From: Rhizobium anhuiense
GTDB lineage: Bacteria > Pseudomonadota > Alphaproteobacteria > Rhizobiales > Rhizobiaceae
DNA: 64,000 nucleotides
NCBI RefSeq assembly: GCF_003985145.1
Contig: NZ_ML133523.1
Span: 186,001 to 250,000, forward strand
Direction: 5' to 3'
The translations under genes and the position numbers were made by a program. This document shows, one piece after another, positions 35,682 to 44,244 of this stretch. Each line of letters starts with the position of its first letter. The stretch's first letter is position 1. Below the pieces are notes generated by a model. That model searched no databases. It saw only the letters and a list, made by a program, of their open reading frames with translations, and had not been told where the DNA came from.

Positions 35682-35915
35682 TCAGTGGATGATTTTCCCG
35701 GCCGCCTCCAGCTTCCGCCTGAGCGCCTGTTCCTGTTCGAATGTCTTGTGCGGGAAATGTTCCCAACACCACCAGCGCGTCGGCACGGCCGGGGATGGGC
35801 TGTGGCCCCAGCCTCCCCATTCCTTGCAGCGTGTGCCGTCGGCAAGCCGGTGCTCGCAATAATGCTCGACGATCACATTGGCGCCGGGCGCGCTCGAATG
35901 GCCTTCAATGCTCAT
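35682..35915 (-). CDS. Small Cys/His-containing protein, unknown
   Basis: 77 residues. Cys and His residues in VEHYCEHRLADGTRC and TRWWCWEHFPH could bind zinc. The start overlaps the stop of the upstream gene as ATGA, so the two are co-translated. No family recognised. Confidence 0.55.
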   Translation of the reverse strand: MSIEGHSSAPGANVIVEHYCEHRLADGTRCKEWGGWGHSPSPAVPTRWWCWEHFPHKTFEQEQALRRKLEAAGKIIH

Positions 35916-36232
35916 GGCTGCGCCATCCTTGATTTCCCGCTCTTGATGCTCTCATAGATCATTTCCAGCCGCCTCGAGGCGACATAGGCGCTGTCCTCGT
36001 ATCCGGCCGATGGCCAATCCAATCGATGGCTGCCGTCAGCCGCCACGATCCAGAACCAGCGATTATCGATCCCTCCGCCTGCCTGTGACCGGAATATCCT
36101 TCCGATCTGGGTATCGCCGTCAAAAGCGACGTAATCGTCGCCGGCTTTCTCCTTCCAGGCGTGCCGCCATTTGTATTTGATTTCTCGGCCACTGACATGT
36201 TCCCACGATTTCCATGTGATTTGTTCTGGCAT
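35912..36232 (-). CDS. Unknown small protein
   Basis: 106 residues. It is Trp-rich (ITWKSWEH, YKWRHAWKEK, NRWFWIVAADG) with IGRIFRSQAGG, resembling small conserved rhizobial proteins. It forms a two-gene unit with the next gene downstream (4-base overlap). Confidence 0.55.
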   Translation of the reverse strand: MPEQITWKSWEHVSGREIKYKWRHAWKEKAGDDYVAFDGDTQIGRIFRSQAGGGIDNRWFWIVAADGSHRLDWPSAGYEDSAYVASRRLEMIYESIKSGKSRMAQP

Positions 36233-36307
36233 GCGTCGTCCTGTCCTCTCGCGAGGTATCTCTTTGACCGCATCGTTGATGGATGGCTCCCGCCCGAGCC
36301 GGTGAAT

Positions 36308-37027
36308 TCAGATCAGCGTCGGTTCCGGATCGGGGTCGATCGGATCGATGATGTCAGCCGTGTCATTCTTGGGCGAACCCACATTGCGGCCGATCGGCCA
36401 CATGGTCATCAGCTCCGCCGGGAACGGTTTCATCAGGTCGTTCGGATCAGGCTCCGGCGACAGCCAGCGCTCGTAATCCTCGCGGTGCAGGACGACCGGC
36501 ATGCGGTCATGGATCTGCGCCATCATCGCATTCGGCTCACAGGTCACAATCGCAAAGTTCCGGATCTCGATGCCGGCAGGATCTTTCCATATCTCCCAGA
36601 TGCCGGCGAGCGCGAAGGGCGAGCCGTCGGCCATGGCGATCGCATAGGGCTGCTTGTTCTTGCCCGTGCCGAAGATATCCTTCCATTCGAAGAAACCGTT
36701 GATCGGCACCAGACATCGCCGCGATCTGTAAGCCGAGCGGAACAGGCCATTGGTGGCAATGCCCTCGCAGCGCGCATTGATCGGCGGCGGCCGGCCACCC
36801 GGCTTCATCCATGCCGGCATCAGCCCCCAGCGCGCCGAGGCGAACACCGGCCCCATGACATCCGGCTCGCGGACCATGTCGCGAATGATGATCGGATAAT
36901 CCAGCGTCGGCGCGCCGTTATAGCGCGGAAATCGGTTCCCGAGTGCATCGATCGCGCCGCGCTCTGCGAAGGCGAAATTGCGCACCAGTTCCTCAAGCGA
37001 TGTCTTGATGTAGACGCGGCCGCACAT
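36308..37027 (-). CDS. SOS-response-associated peptidase family (YedK/HMCES)
   Basis: 239 residues starting MCGRVY, so Cys2 becomes the catalytic N-terminal residue after Met removal; GGAG precedes by 6 bases. YNGAPT, ARWGLMPAW, INARCEGI, LVPINGFFEWK and IHDRMPVVL are the family's motifs. These proteins crosslink to abasic sites in single-stranded DNA to shield them. Confidence 0.9.
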   Translation of the reverse strand: MCGRVYIKTSLEELVRNFAFAERGAIDALGNRFPRYNGAPTLDYPIIIRDMVREPDVMGPVFASARWGLMPAWMKPGGRPPPINARCEGIATNGLFRSAYRSRRCLVPINGFFEWKDIFGTGKNKQPYAIAMADGSPFALAGIWEIWKDPAGIEIRNFAIVTCEPNAMMAQIHDRMPVVLHREDYERWLSPEPDPNDLMKPFPAELMTMWPIGRNVGSPKNDTADIIDPIDPDPEPTLI

Positions 37028-37200
37028 CCAGAACTCCATTCCGCATATTAGATGTTCTGATTATGTTCTGGGTATTCGAGGCGAGTCAAGGCCGGTCGCT
37101 ACAACCGACGCCGCCAACGCTTTTCGCCCGTATCAAGGCGAAGTCCGTCAAGCTCCGACCAAGGGGATGGAGAAATTCCGCATTTGGCTTGACAGCCTTC

Positions 37201-37214
37201 CTACTGGAAGGTAG
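37201..37214. promoter_or_regulatory. Probable TetR operator, site 1 (CTAC-N6-GTAG)
   Basis: CTACTGGAAGGTAG lies 11 bases before the TetR start codon. The same CTAC-N6-GTAG pattern recurs before the downstream membrane-protein gene (37862-37875). Confidence 0.45.
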
Positions 37215-37224
37215 ATCAAAAGCC

Positions 37225-37815
37225 ATGAGCAACCTTTTGACGACGTCCGACGAGATCCTGGCTTCCGCCCGCGCACTGATCATGACCGGAGGCTATAACG
37301 GCTTCAGCTATGCCGATATCGCTGCCGTCGTCGGGATTCGCAAGGCCAGCATCCATCACCATTTTCCGAGCAAAACCGACCTGGTGCGCACGCTTGTCGT
37401 GCGATATCGCGAAGATGCCGAAGCGGGTATCGCCGGCCTCGAGCAGCAGGTGCGGGATCCGCTGGCGCTTCTCCAGGCCTATGCCGGCCACTGGGCCCAG
37501 TGCATCGAGGACGCCAGCAGGCCTTTTTGCGTCTGCGCCCTGCTGGCGAGCGAACTGCCGGCGCTGCCGCCGGAGGTCGCGGCCGAGGTCAAGGCGTTTT
37601 TCCGCTTTGCTTCGACATGGCTGACCTCGGTGATGGAACGAGGTTTGAAGGACGGGAGCTTGAGACTGTCGAGCGAACCGCGCGTCGAGGCTGAGGCCTT
37701 CATGGCCTCCGTCCATGGCGCCATGCTGTCAGCCCGGGCTTATGGGGCTCCGGAGATCTTCGCCACCATTCTGGCGCCCACCTTGCAGCGCCTGTCTCCG
37801 ACCGCCACTCGATAA
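37225..37815 (+). CDS. TetR-family regulator
   Basis: 196 residues from ATG 37225. The HTH is in ARALIMTGGYNGFSYADIAA and VVGIRKASIHHHFPSKTDLV. The C-terminal domain resembles the TetR_C group with Cys residues (FCVCALLASELPALPPEV). It precedes the HdeD-like gene and probably controls both through CTAC-N6-GTAG sites. Confidence 0.8.
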   Translation: MSNLLTTSDEILASARALIMTGGYNGFSYADIAAVVGIRKASIHHHFPSKTDLVRTLVVRYREDAEAGIAGLEQQVRDPLALLQAYAGHWAQCIEDASRPFCVCALLASELPALPPEVAAEVKAFFRFASTWLTSVMERGLKDGSLRLSSEPRVEAEAFMASVHGAMLSARAYGAPEIFATILAPTLQRLSPTATR

Positions 37816-37861
37816 GATCTCCGGCGACATAAGCCCGGAGCGACTCCTATGACCAGTGAAA

Positions 37862-37875
37862 CTACCAACTAGTAG
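37862..37875. promoter_or_regulatory. Probable TetR operator, site 2 (CTAC-N6-GTAG)
   Basis: CTACCAACTAGTAG lies 9 bases before the HdeD-like start codon, matching the spacing and arms of the site before the TetR gene. Confidence 0.45.
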
Positions 37876-37884
37876 GAAGACAAA

Positions 37885-38478
37885 ATGACCAGAGCTATTC
37901 TCCCCGCCAATGATCAAACCACCATCGCATCTGGCGATCGGGAACAGTGGCTGACGCGCTACTATGTCTCGCGCGCAGCCTTTTCCGCAATCTGGGTGGC
38001 GGCGGCTTTGACGGTCGGGCGCCAGTCGCCTGCCCTCGCGGCGGGTTTGCTGATCCTCTATCCGGCCTGGGATGCCGCCGCCAACCTGGTCGACGCGGCG
38101 CGCAATGGCGGCCTGGCAAACAACCGCAGCCAGGCGGTTAACGTCATCGTCAGCGCGGTGACGACCGCTGCCGTGATCGTCGCGCTGACGATGAGCATGA
38201 ACTGGGTTCTCGGCGTCTTCGGCCTGTGGGCCATCTTTTCCGGGCTGCTGCAGCTTACAACCGCGATCCGGCGCTGGAAGACCGATGGCGGCCAGTGGGC
38301 CATGGTCCTCAGCGGCGGTCAATCCGCGGTGGCGGGCGCCTTCTTCATCGCCCAGGCACGCATGCCGGAACCGCCGTCCATTGCCAATATCGCCGGATAT
38401 GCCGGCCTCGGCGCCTTCTACTTCCTGGTTTCGGCCGTCTGGCGGAGCGTCACGCAGATGCGGCGGAAGCGGGCCTGA
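37885..38478 (+). CDS. HdeD/DUF308-like membrane protein
   Basis: 197 residues with about six hydrophobic segments (VSRAAFSAIWVAAALTVG, LAAGLLILYPAWDAAANLVD, VLGVFGLWAIFSGLLQL and others) arranged as in HdeD/DUF308 proteins. Function unknown, in some bacteria linked to acid stress. It is the probable target of the upstream TetR protein. Confidence 0.65.
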   Translation: MTRAILPANDQTTIASGDREQWLTRYYVSRAAFSAIWVAAALTVGRQSPALAAGLLILYPAWDAAANLVDAARNGGLANNRSQAVNVIVSAVTTAAVIVALTMSMNWVLGVFGLWAIFSGLLQLTTAIRRWKTDGGQWAMVLSGGQSAVAGAFFIAQARMPEPPSIANIAGYAGLGAFYFLVSAVWRSVTQMRRKRA

Positions 38479-38549
38479 GCCGTCGTGCCCGCGGCCGATG
38501 GCGGCCAGAGTCCATCCTCGGGACAGGCCCTGGGAAGACAGAGCGCGGG

Positions 38550-38570
38550 GTGAACGTCCGTGTCGTTCAC
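38550..38570. terminator. Possible bidirectional terminator
   Basis: GTGAACG / CGTTCAC stem with a 7-base loop between two convergent genes; no U-rich tract on either side. Confidence 0.3.
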
Positions 38571-38585
38571 ACCTGCGCCCCGCCG

Positions 38586-39074
38586 CTATTCCAGAATGAC
38601 GACGGCTTCAACCTCGAAGAGCATGGGGTCGATCGCCAGCTTGGGAACGGGGATCAGCGTCTGCGCCGGCAGGGTTTCGCCGAACATGTCCTTGACGTTC
38701 CTGGTCAACACCTCAAGCTTGGACATGTCGTGATCGACCACGAAAACCGTGAGCTTGGCGACCTGATCCGGCCTGGCGCCGAGCCCCTCGAGAGCGGTGC
38801 GCAGATTTGCGTAAGCCTGCTTCACCTGGACGGCGAAGTCGGGCGATAAGGCCCCCGTCCCGTCCTGGCCGCCCTGCCCGGAGATATAGGCGAGCCTGGC
38901 GTCGCGGGGCACGATCACCGCCGTGCTGTAGCCATTCGGCGTCGGGTCGTAGAGGTTTTTCGGATTGACGATCTCAAGCTTGAGATCCTTCGCATTGGCT
39001 GTCGTCGCTGTGGGAATTGCCATGGTCATGATGATGAACCCTCCGATAAGCAGATGATTGATTGCGCGTGACAT
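38586..39074 (-). CDS. Secreted RidA-family protein
   Basis: 162 residues from ATG 39074; a signal peptide (about 1-29, LLIGGFIIMTMAIPTATTANA) precedes a RidA/YjgF domain (AYISGQGGQDG, QAYANLRTALEGLGARPDQV, VAKLTVFV). The usual RidA catalytic Arg in the final IE(V)EA(V)A segment is absent (FEVEAVVILE), so imine deaminase activity is doubtful. Divergent from a TetR gene with a strong shared operator. Confidence 0.75.
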   Translation of the reverse strand: MSRAINHLLIGGFIIMTMAIPTATTANAKDLKLEIVNPKNLYDPTPNGYSTAVIVPRDARLAYISGQGGQDGTGALSPDFAVQVKQAYANLRTALEGLGARPDQVAKLTVFVVDHDMSKLEVLTRNVKDMFGETLPAQTLIPVPKLAIDPMLFEVEAVVILE

Positions 39075-39134
39075 GATTTTTCTTTCGGGATCTGGGGATT
39101 GCGAGGAACGACCCTCGCGGCCAGCAGGATTGAA

Positions 39135-39182
39135 TGACTCGTACAGCGTACGATTCAATGTCATCGTACGCTGTACGAGTCA
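39135..39182. promoter_or_regulatory. Double TetR operator, 20-base inverted arms
   Basis: TGACTCGTACAGCGTACGAT (39135-39154) is perfectly inverted at 39163-39182 after an 8-base spacer. Each arm also holds its own palindrome, CGTAC-AGC-GTACG, so two TetR dimers could bind side by side. It lies between the RidA-like and TetR genes. Confidence 0.7.
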
Positions 39183-39249
39183 ATCGGTCAGGATCGACAT
39201 TCCTGGCATTGTCGGTTTAGATCGGCGTTCTGATCACTAGGGAAAACGG

Positions 39250-39948
39250 ATGGCAGCCAAACGCAGCGGCGCTGAGAGCAAACAGTCTCGACGGACGGTC
39301 GCCTCACCCCGGCAGGGGCCGGAGCCGCGCGGCGAAGCGCCCCTCTCGCTGGAACGGATCGTGGCGAGCGCGGTGGAACTGCTGGACGCCGAAGGGCTCG
39401 ACGGCTTGAAGATGCGCCGGCTCGCCGATCGCCTCGGCGCGGGCGCGATGAGCCTCTATTGGCACGTCGGCAACAAGGAGGCGGTCTTCGATCTGGCGCT
39501 CGACGCGGTGCTCGAATATCGCCGGTCGCCTGAGATCGTCGCGCCCCAGGACTGGCGCGGGGAAATCATCCATATGCTCGAAGACTGGCGCGCCGGCATG
39601 CTGCGCCATCCCTGGTCGGCATCGCTTTTGCCGCGCCGGGCGCTCGGCCCGAACATCCTCAGCCGCCTGGAACTGCTGGGCAAGACCCTGTCCAAAGCCG
39701 GTGTCGCCGACGCGGATTTGAACGTCGCGATATGGTCGCTCTGGAACTATGTGATCGGCGCCACCATCACCCGGGCGAACTTCGAGCTCTCGGACGACGA
39801 CAGGGCCGCCGCGCAGCAGCGCCTGACGGATCTCAGCCAACACTATCCGACAATCGAACGTTCCCGCCTGCTGCTCGACAATGATTGGGACGGCGCCTTC
39901 CGCAAAGGCCTCGATTTCCTGCTCGACGGCCTGGCTCCGAGAGAGTGA
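39250..39948 (+). CDS. TetR-family regulator with TetR-class C-terminal domain
   Basis: 232 residues. A basic N-terminal extension precedes the HTH (LERIVASAVELLDAEGLDGL, LADRLGAGAMSLYWHVGNKE) and a TetR_C-type ligand domain. YWHVGNK is characteristic of the tetracycline-repressor class. Probably represses itself and the divergent RidA-like gene via 39135-39182. Confidence 0.85.
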   Translation: MAAKRSGAESKQSRRTVASPRQGPEPRGEAPLSLERIVASAVELLDAEGLDGLKMRRLADRLGAGAMSLYWHVGNKEAVFDLALDAVLEYRRSPEIVAPQDWRGEIIHMLEDWRAGMLRHPWSASLLPRRALGPNILSRLELLGKTLSKAGVADADLNVAIWSLWNYVIGATITRANFELSDDDRAAAQQRLTDLSQHYPTIERSRLLLDNDWDGAFRKGLDFLLDGLAPRE

Positions 39949-40272
39949 ACATTCGTCATCATCACCGCCGGATCCAGTCGGAGGAAGCGCGCGGGCACCC
40001 ATCACCGGGTCATGTCGATTGCGGGCCCGCAACGGCAAACTCTCGACGCCCTGCGGCGGTAAAGTCGAACTTCGTACCGGCTTCGCTCAGCTTTGCCAGA
40101 CCCCAAAGGCTGGCCTCGGGACCGGCCCCGGCACGGCCGTCACAAACAACCACCGGGAAAGCGCCGGTTTGCGAACCGACATTTCTGCGGCCGCGTAGGA
40201 ACCGATTGGCTTCCCAAGCGCTACACTAGCGGAGCCCCGCGAGGTTCACACTCCAATTTGACCGAGTGAGCG
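39949..40272. other. Stretch without recognisable gene
   Basis: 324 bases between the TetR gene and the receiver-domain gene. No convincing frame, repeat or promoter was seen. Confidence 0.35.
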
Positions 40273-40662
40273 ATGAAAAATGGCAAAGCCGTCGTCCTGG
40301 TCGTCGAAGACAGCATGATCATTCGGATGGGTGCCGTCGATCTGGTGCTCTCTGCGGGATACGAAGCGCTGGAGGCGTGTGATGCGGACGAGGCAATTCG
40401 CATTCTTGAGTCGCGAGACGATGTCGATCTGGTCTTCACCGATGTTCAGATGCCCGGCACGATGGATGGCATCAAGCTATCTCATTACATCAGGGATCGG
40501 TGGCCGCCCGTCAGGTTGATTGTTGCATCCGGCGAAGCCATCCTCGAAGAGAGCAGTCTCCCCACCGGCAGCCGGTTTTTCTCCAAACCCTACGACAACC
40601 ACGTGATTACCGACGCAATGGCCCATCTGCTGTCGATCGGGAATGATGAGTGGATAAATTAA
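40273..40662 (+). CDS. Single-domain response regulator
   Basis: 129 residues, one receiver domain: VVEDSMIIRM acidic pocket, phospho-acceptor D57 in VFTDVQMPG, Thr/Ser position in VASGEA, and K105 in FFSKPY. There is no output domain, so it acts by protein contact, as in rhizobial general stress or CheY-like relays. No partner kinase is adjacent. Confidence 0.85.
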   Translation: MKNGKAVVLVVEDSMIIRMGAVDLVLSAGYEALEACDADEAIRILESRDDVDLVFTDVQMPGTMDGIKLSHYIRDRWPPVRLIVASGEAILEESSLPTGSRFFSKPYDNHVITDAMAHLLSIGNDEWIN

Positions 40663-40898
40663 GTGTTTCCTCCCCCGCAAGCCAGCGTTCGGATGCCGGC
40701 TGAATGCAAGGAGCAGCGCTGCGGCGGTTGAGCTTGCTCGGCCTGCGGGCTCAGACTTTCCACAAAGAGGCCCGGACTGGTGCCTCGGCCGGTGACGACA
40801 GCAGGCTTACCGGCGAGGACTCCCGGCAACAGCCACACGGCCAGCAAAATTGCAACGAGTTTACGGATGGGACGCTTCACCCTAGTTCTTGATGACAT
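40659..40898 (-). CDS. Possible small secreted or membrane protein
   Basis: 79 residues from ATG 40898, or 72 from a GTG just after the stop of the upstream lipoprotein gene. A basic start and hydrophobic segment (KLVAILLAVWLLPGVLAG) resemble a signal peptide; the remainder is low in similarity to anything I know. The case rests on the signal-like start and tandem position. Confidence 0.35.
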   Translation of the reverse strand: MSSRTRVKRPIRKLVAILLAVWLLPGVLAGKPAVVTGRGTSPGLFVESLSPQAEQAQPPQRCSLHSAGIRTLACGGGNT

Positions 40899-41331
40899 TG
40901 ATGTTGACGGTAACGTCCTTGATGGTTCCCTCCCCGTAGGACACTCTCACCTTATACATGTCACGTCCAAAATATCCGCTCTTTGAAGTATAGTATTCCG
41001 ACACGCCGAGAGACTTCCTGGAGTTGCATTTATCGCGAATGCCGTCTCTATAATTGGGAAAAATATTCTCTTTGACGAAATCAACCGAGCCATGCGCCGG
41101 GGCTTGCACCAATTTTATCTTGGCAATCGTCGCAACGGTGCAGTTTGCATTCAAATTGTAGGACTGGCCCATTTTTGTCCGCTCCCCACTCAGAGCTCGG
41201 CTATGATCCTCAGACATAGCGATACCGTTCTTAATGGTAACGCATCCAGACAGACCTAAAATTATGGAAAGCACAGAAATCGAAATAAGATTTTCTTTGA
41301 AAAATCGCACACCCAGCATTTCGTTTTTCAT
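40882..41331 (-). CDS. Lipoprotein with tandem-domain-like C-terminus
   Basis: 149 residues. A signal with lipobox IILGLSGC is followed by a region containing VQAPAHGSVDF and KSGYFGRDMYKVRVSYGEG, which recalls the 'PAHGTV...GYxGxDxF' pattern of bacterial cadherin-like/Ig-like repeats. The base composition is clearly more AT-rich than its neighbours, suggesting horizontal origin. Confidence 0.55.
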   Translation of the reverse strand: MKNEMLGVRFFKENLISISVLSIILGLSGCVTIKNGIAMSEDHSRALSGERTKMGQSYNLNANCTVATIAKIKLVQAPAHGSVDFVKENIFPNYRDGIRDKCNSRKSLGVSEYYTSKSGYFGRDMYKVRVSYGEGTIKDVTVNINVIKN

Positions 41332-41495
41332 CTCATAGTTTTATTAATATCGCCATTCACCTTATTCAATCAGCAGCTTATTGCAATGGTACGGGCTTAC
41401 ACCGCGCCCGCTCCATGGTCTCCTCGCCACCGAGAAAGACTGCCCCCCGGCGACGTCGGAAACAGCCCTCTCGCAAAGCCCTACGGACAGCGCCT

Positions 41496-42479
41496 ATGTT
41501 CGACTTTGATCCGCTCTATTCGACGCCTCAGGTCGAGGCTGTCGAACAGTTCATCAGCAAGCACTATCCGCTTGCCGGGCCGATTTCCTGCCGATTGCTT
41601 CAACGCGGCTTGAACGATGTGTATCTCGTCGTCGGCGGCAACGGCGAGCATTATGTCTTCCGGCTTTCCCACCGCCGCGCGCGCGGTCCAGCCGACGTCA
41701 AGACCGAAACGGCATTTCTGGCGCACCTTTTGCAATCGGGCGTTCCGGTCGCAGCGTCCATTCCGACACGCGAGGGCGCGATGTTCGTTCAGGGATACGC
41801 GCCAGAGGGTGCCCGCCACGGCGTGCTCTTCCGGGCGATCGACGGCCGCAAACCGTCTGCAATGGATGCCGGCGATGCCTCGGCCAACGGCAGGACGCTT
41901 GCCCTGATGCACAATGCCGCCGAGACATTTTCGCCGGATGAAGCGCTCTATCGGCTTGACCTCGAACACTTGCTGCATCGCCCACTCGCCCGAATACGCG
42001 ATAGCGGCATCGTGGAAGACGCCGAGGTCCGCAGCGATCTTGAGAACATCGCCGCGCGAACCGCAAAGGCAATCGAAGCCTTCGCCGATCTGACCTGGAC
42101 TCATTGCCATGGGGATTGCCACGGCTTCAATGCGCGTATCAACGATGCCGGTGAAGCCATATTTTTCGACTTTGACGACGGCGGTCGGGGATACCTCGCT
42201 TACGACCTGTCGGTCTTCCTGTGGGCGCAAGTATCCTTTGGCCGGAAATCGACCGCCATGTGGGACGTATTCCTCGAAGGCTATCGAGCCGTCCGGCCGG
42301 TCACTCCGGATGACTTCGAAGCCGCCCTTCGCTTTGTGATCGTCCGCCACATCTGGCTGATGGGCGAATATGCAAGCCGGGCGCAGGAATGGGGAAGCGA
42401 GACTGTCGGCTGGATTGCGCGGGAAGCGCATTTCCTCAGGACGTGGGAGACCGAGCAATTTGTCGATCGTCTCTTCTGA
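41496..42479 (+). CDS. APH-family phosphotransferase (homoserine kinase II/SrkA-like)
   Basis: 327 residues from ATG 41496. The kinase-like fold shows GLNDVYLVVGGNGEHYVFRL (nucleotide site), the catalytic loop HCHGDCHGFNARI and the metal site FFDFDDGG. Members phosphorylate small alcohols, amines or proteins; SrkA-type stress kinases and ThrB-type enzymes share this pattern. The exact acceptor is unclear. Confidence 0.75.
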   Translation: MFDFDPLYSTPQVEAVEQFISKHYPLAGPISCRLLQRGLNDVYLVVGGNGEHYVFRLSHRRARGPADVKTETAFLAHLLQSGVPVAASIPTREGAMFVQGYAPEGARHGVLFRAIDGRKPSAMDAGDASANGRTLALMHNAAETFSPDEALYRLDLEHLLHRPLARIRDSGIVEDAEVRSDLENIAARTAKAIEAFADLTWTHCHGDCHGFNARINDAGEAIFFDFDDGGRGYLAYDLSVFLWAQVSFGRKSTAMWDVFLEGYRAVRPVTPDDFEAALRFVIVRHIWLMGEYASRAQEWGSETVGWIAREAHFLRTWETEQFVDRLF

Positions 42480-42611
42480 ATTCAGTCACGGCTGGTCGCT
42501 ACGACGCAATTCGCGGCGCGCGCTATGACACGGAACTGCCGCGCCTCAAGCCGCGCGTGAGCGCGACCCGAGAGCTTGCTGAAGGCGGCCGGGCGGGCCG
42601 CCTCGGCTCCA

Positions 42612-42869
42612 TCAGGCCGTACGTCTGACCATTCTGGCAACGGCGATCAGGATGCAGGCTCCGATGAAGCCCGCGATCAGATAACCCAGCCAGCCGCCCA
42701 GGGCGACGCCGAAGAGCGACAGGATAAAGTTGGCGACGATGGCGCCGACAATACCGAGTATGATGTTCATGAGCACGCCCATGTTGCTCTTCATGAGCAA
42801 TTCGGCGAGCCAGCCGGCAATGCCGCCGATGATGATTGCGGCGATCCAGCCGATACCTGCATTTTCCAT
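42612..42869 (-). CDS. GlsB/YeaQ/YmgE-family stress membrane protein
   Basis: 85 residues from ATG 42869 (GGGGAATT upstream). Three Gly-rich hydrophobic segments (IGWIAAIIIGGIAGWLAELL, MNIILGIVGAIVANF, LGYLIAGFIGACILI) match the 'transglycosylase-associated protein' family of small inner-membrane proteins. Confidence 0.85.
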   Translation of the reverse strand: MENAGIGWIAAIIIGGIAGWLAELLMKSNMGVLMNIILGIVGAIVANFILSLFGVALGGWLGYLIAGFIGACILIAVARMVRRTA

Positions 42870-43022
42870 AGCAATTCCCCATTGTGAAATACGCCGGCTA
42901 TCGCGTCTCGCAGGTCGAGCTAAACCGATTGCCAAGCGACAAGACTATAACCTTCGGCGGCGCCAGTTGGTTCCATAAGCCCCCGCCCCCAGCGGTCATG
43001 TGCGCCTCGCGATCTGATTCAG

Positions 43023-43235
43023 TCACCTGTCGGCCGCGGGCCAATCGTTGGAAGGTTCCTCTATCACCTCGTCGTCCGCGGGATCGGGGTCGCGCTCAAG
43101 GGCTGCGCGCAGATTGCCGATCTCCTTGATGATCGCATCGAAGACGTCCTGCTGCCTGGCCCCGGCCACAACGCAGTCGTCGACGAGATGGTCCAGCTTG
43201 GCGCGAAGCCCGACTTTCCAGTTATTTTTGCTCAT
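43023..43235 (-). CDS. Small conserved unknown protein
   Basis: 70 residues from ATG 43235, chosen for the strong GGAGGAGAAGG upstream. It begins MSKNNWKVGLRAKLDHLVDD and ends in a very acidic tail (DPDPADDEVIEEPSND). No family name known to me. Confidence 0.55.
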   Translation of the reverse strand: MSKNNWKVGLRAKLDHLVDDCVVAGARQQDVFDAIIKEIGNLRAALERDPDPADDEVIEEPSNDWPAADR

Positions 43236-43560
43236 GGCCTTCTCCTCCTCTGTCTGACAGTTCCCACCGCCGTTGACAGGCGGGCGGCGGCTTCCGCCTG
43301 GCGTTTCGTTGCACATCGCCGCTGTTCCTGACATCGATCGGCGGCGTCGACGATCCGCATTCATCCCGCTTTCTTGCGGACGCTTCGGCCTTTGACGTGG
43401 CGCGGCTTGTCGCCGTCGTCCAAGGAACGGCGGGAAACTATTGGCGCCCGGTGCGCCTGAAGCCGCTCCTCCCCCATCACCTTACCAATCGGTAAGTTGT
43501 GGCCAAGCCGTCCTCTCGGCTAAATCTCGCCATCCAGGCAAGTCGGGAACGATCGGGCTG
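43236..43560. other. Control region before the two-component system
   Basis: 325 bases without a gene. Near its right end CTTACC-AATC-GGTAAG (43481-43496) is a perfect palindrome about 65 bases before the response-regulator start and a probable operator for that system or a TetR-type protein. Confidence 0.4.
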
Positions 43561-44244
43561 ATGCGAATCCTGCTTATCGAGGACGATACGAAGACGTCCG
43601 ATTATATCGCCAAGGGCTTCTCCGAGGCAGGGCATGTCTGTGACGTGTTCGGCGACGGCCGCGACGGACTGTTTCAGGCGCAGCGCGAGGCCTATGACGT
43701 CATCGTCGTCGATCGCATGCTTCCGGGCCTCGACGGGTTGGCGATCGTGCGTTCACTCCGCGCTGCCAAGGTCGGCACACCGGCGCTGTTCCTGACGTCG
43801 ATCGGCGGCGTCGACGATCGGGTCGAGGGGCTGGAGGCGGGCGGCGACGATTATCTGGTCAAACCCTTCGCCTTCTCCGAGCTTCTGGCGCGCGTCAATG
43901 CGCTTGGCCGCCGCCCGCCGGTGCAGGAGCAGCGGACGGTGCTGAAGGTTGCCGATCTCGAGCTCGATCTGATCCGCCGGGAGGCCCGCCGCGCCGGGCA
44001 GATGATCGAGCTGCAGCCGCGCGAATTCACCCTGCTCGAGGTGCTGATGCGCGGCGAAGGCCGGGTCATCACCAAGACCATGCTGCTGGAACGGGTCTGG
44101 GATTTCCACTTCGATCCGAAGACCAGCGTCGTCGAGACCCATATCAGCCGGCTGAGAGCCAAGGTCGACAAGCCGTTCGAGGCCCAGCTTCTGCACACCG
44201 TCCGCAACACCGGATACAGCCTGCATGCGCCTCGAACAGGATGA
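43561..44244 (+). CDS. OmpR-family response regulator
   Basis: 227 residues: receiver domain with phospho-acceptor D51 (VVDRMLPG) and K101 (DDYLVKPF), then the winged-helix DNA-binding domain (LQPREFTLLEVLMRGEGRVI, VVETHISRLRAKVDKP). Partner of the kinase gene at 44284. Its last codons and stop lie in an intergenic repeat. Confidence 0.9.
   Translation: MRILLIEDDTKTSDYIAKGFSEAGHVCDVFGDGRDGLFQAQREAYDVIVVDRMLPGLDGLAIVRSLRAAKVGTPALFLTSIGGVDDRVEGLEAGGDDYLVKPFAFSELLARVNALGRRPPVQEQRTVLKVADLELDLIRREARRAGQMIELQPREFTLLEVLMRGEGRVITKTMLLERVWDFHFDPKTSVVETHISRLRAKVDKPFEAQLLHTVRNTGYSLHAPRTG

Noticed and set aside
39304..40038. 244-residue minus-strand frame
   Set aside because: Antisense to the TetR gene; no promoter or ribosome binding site.
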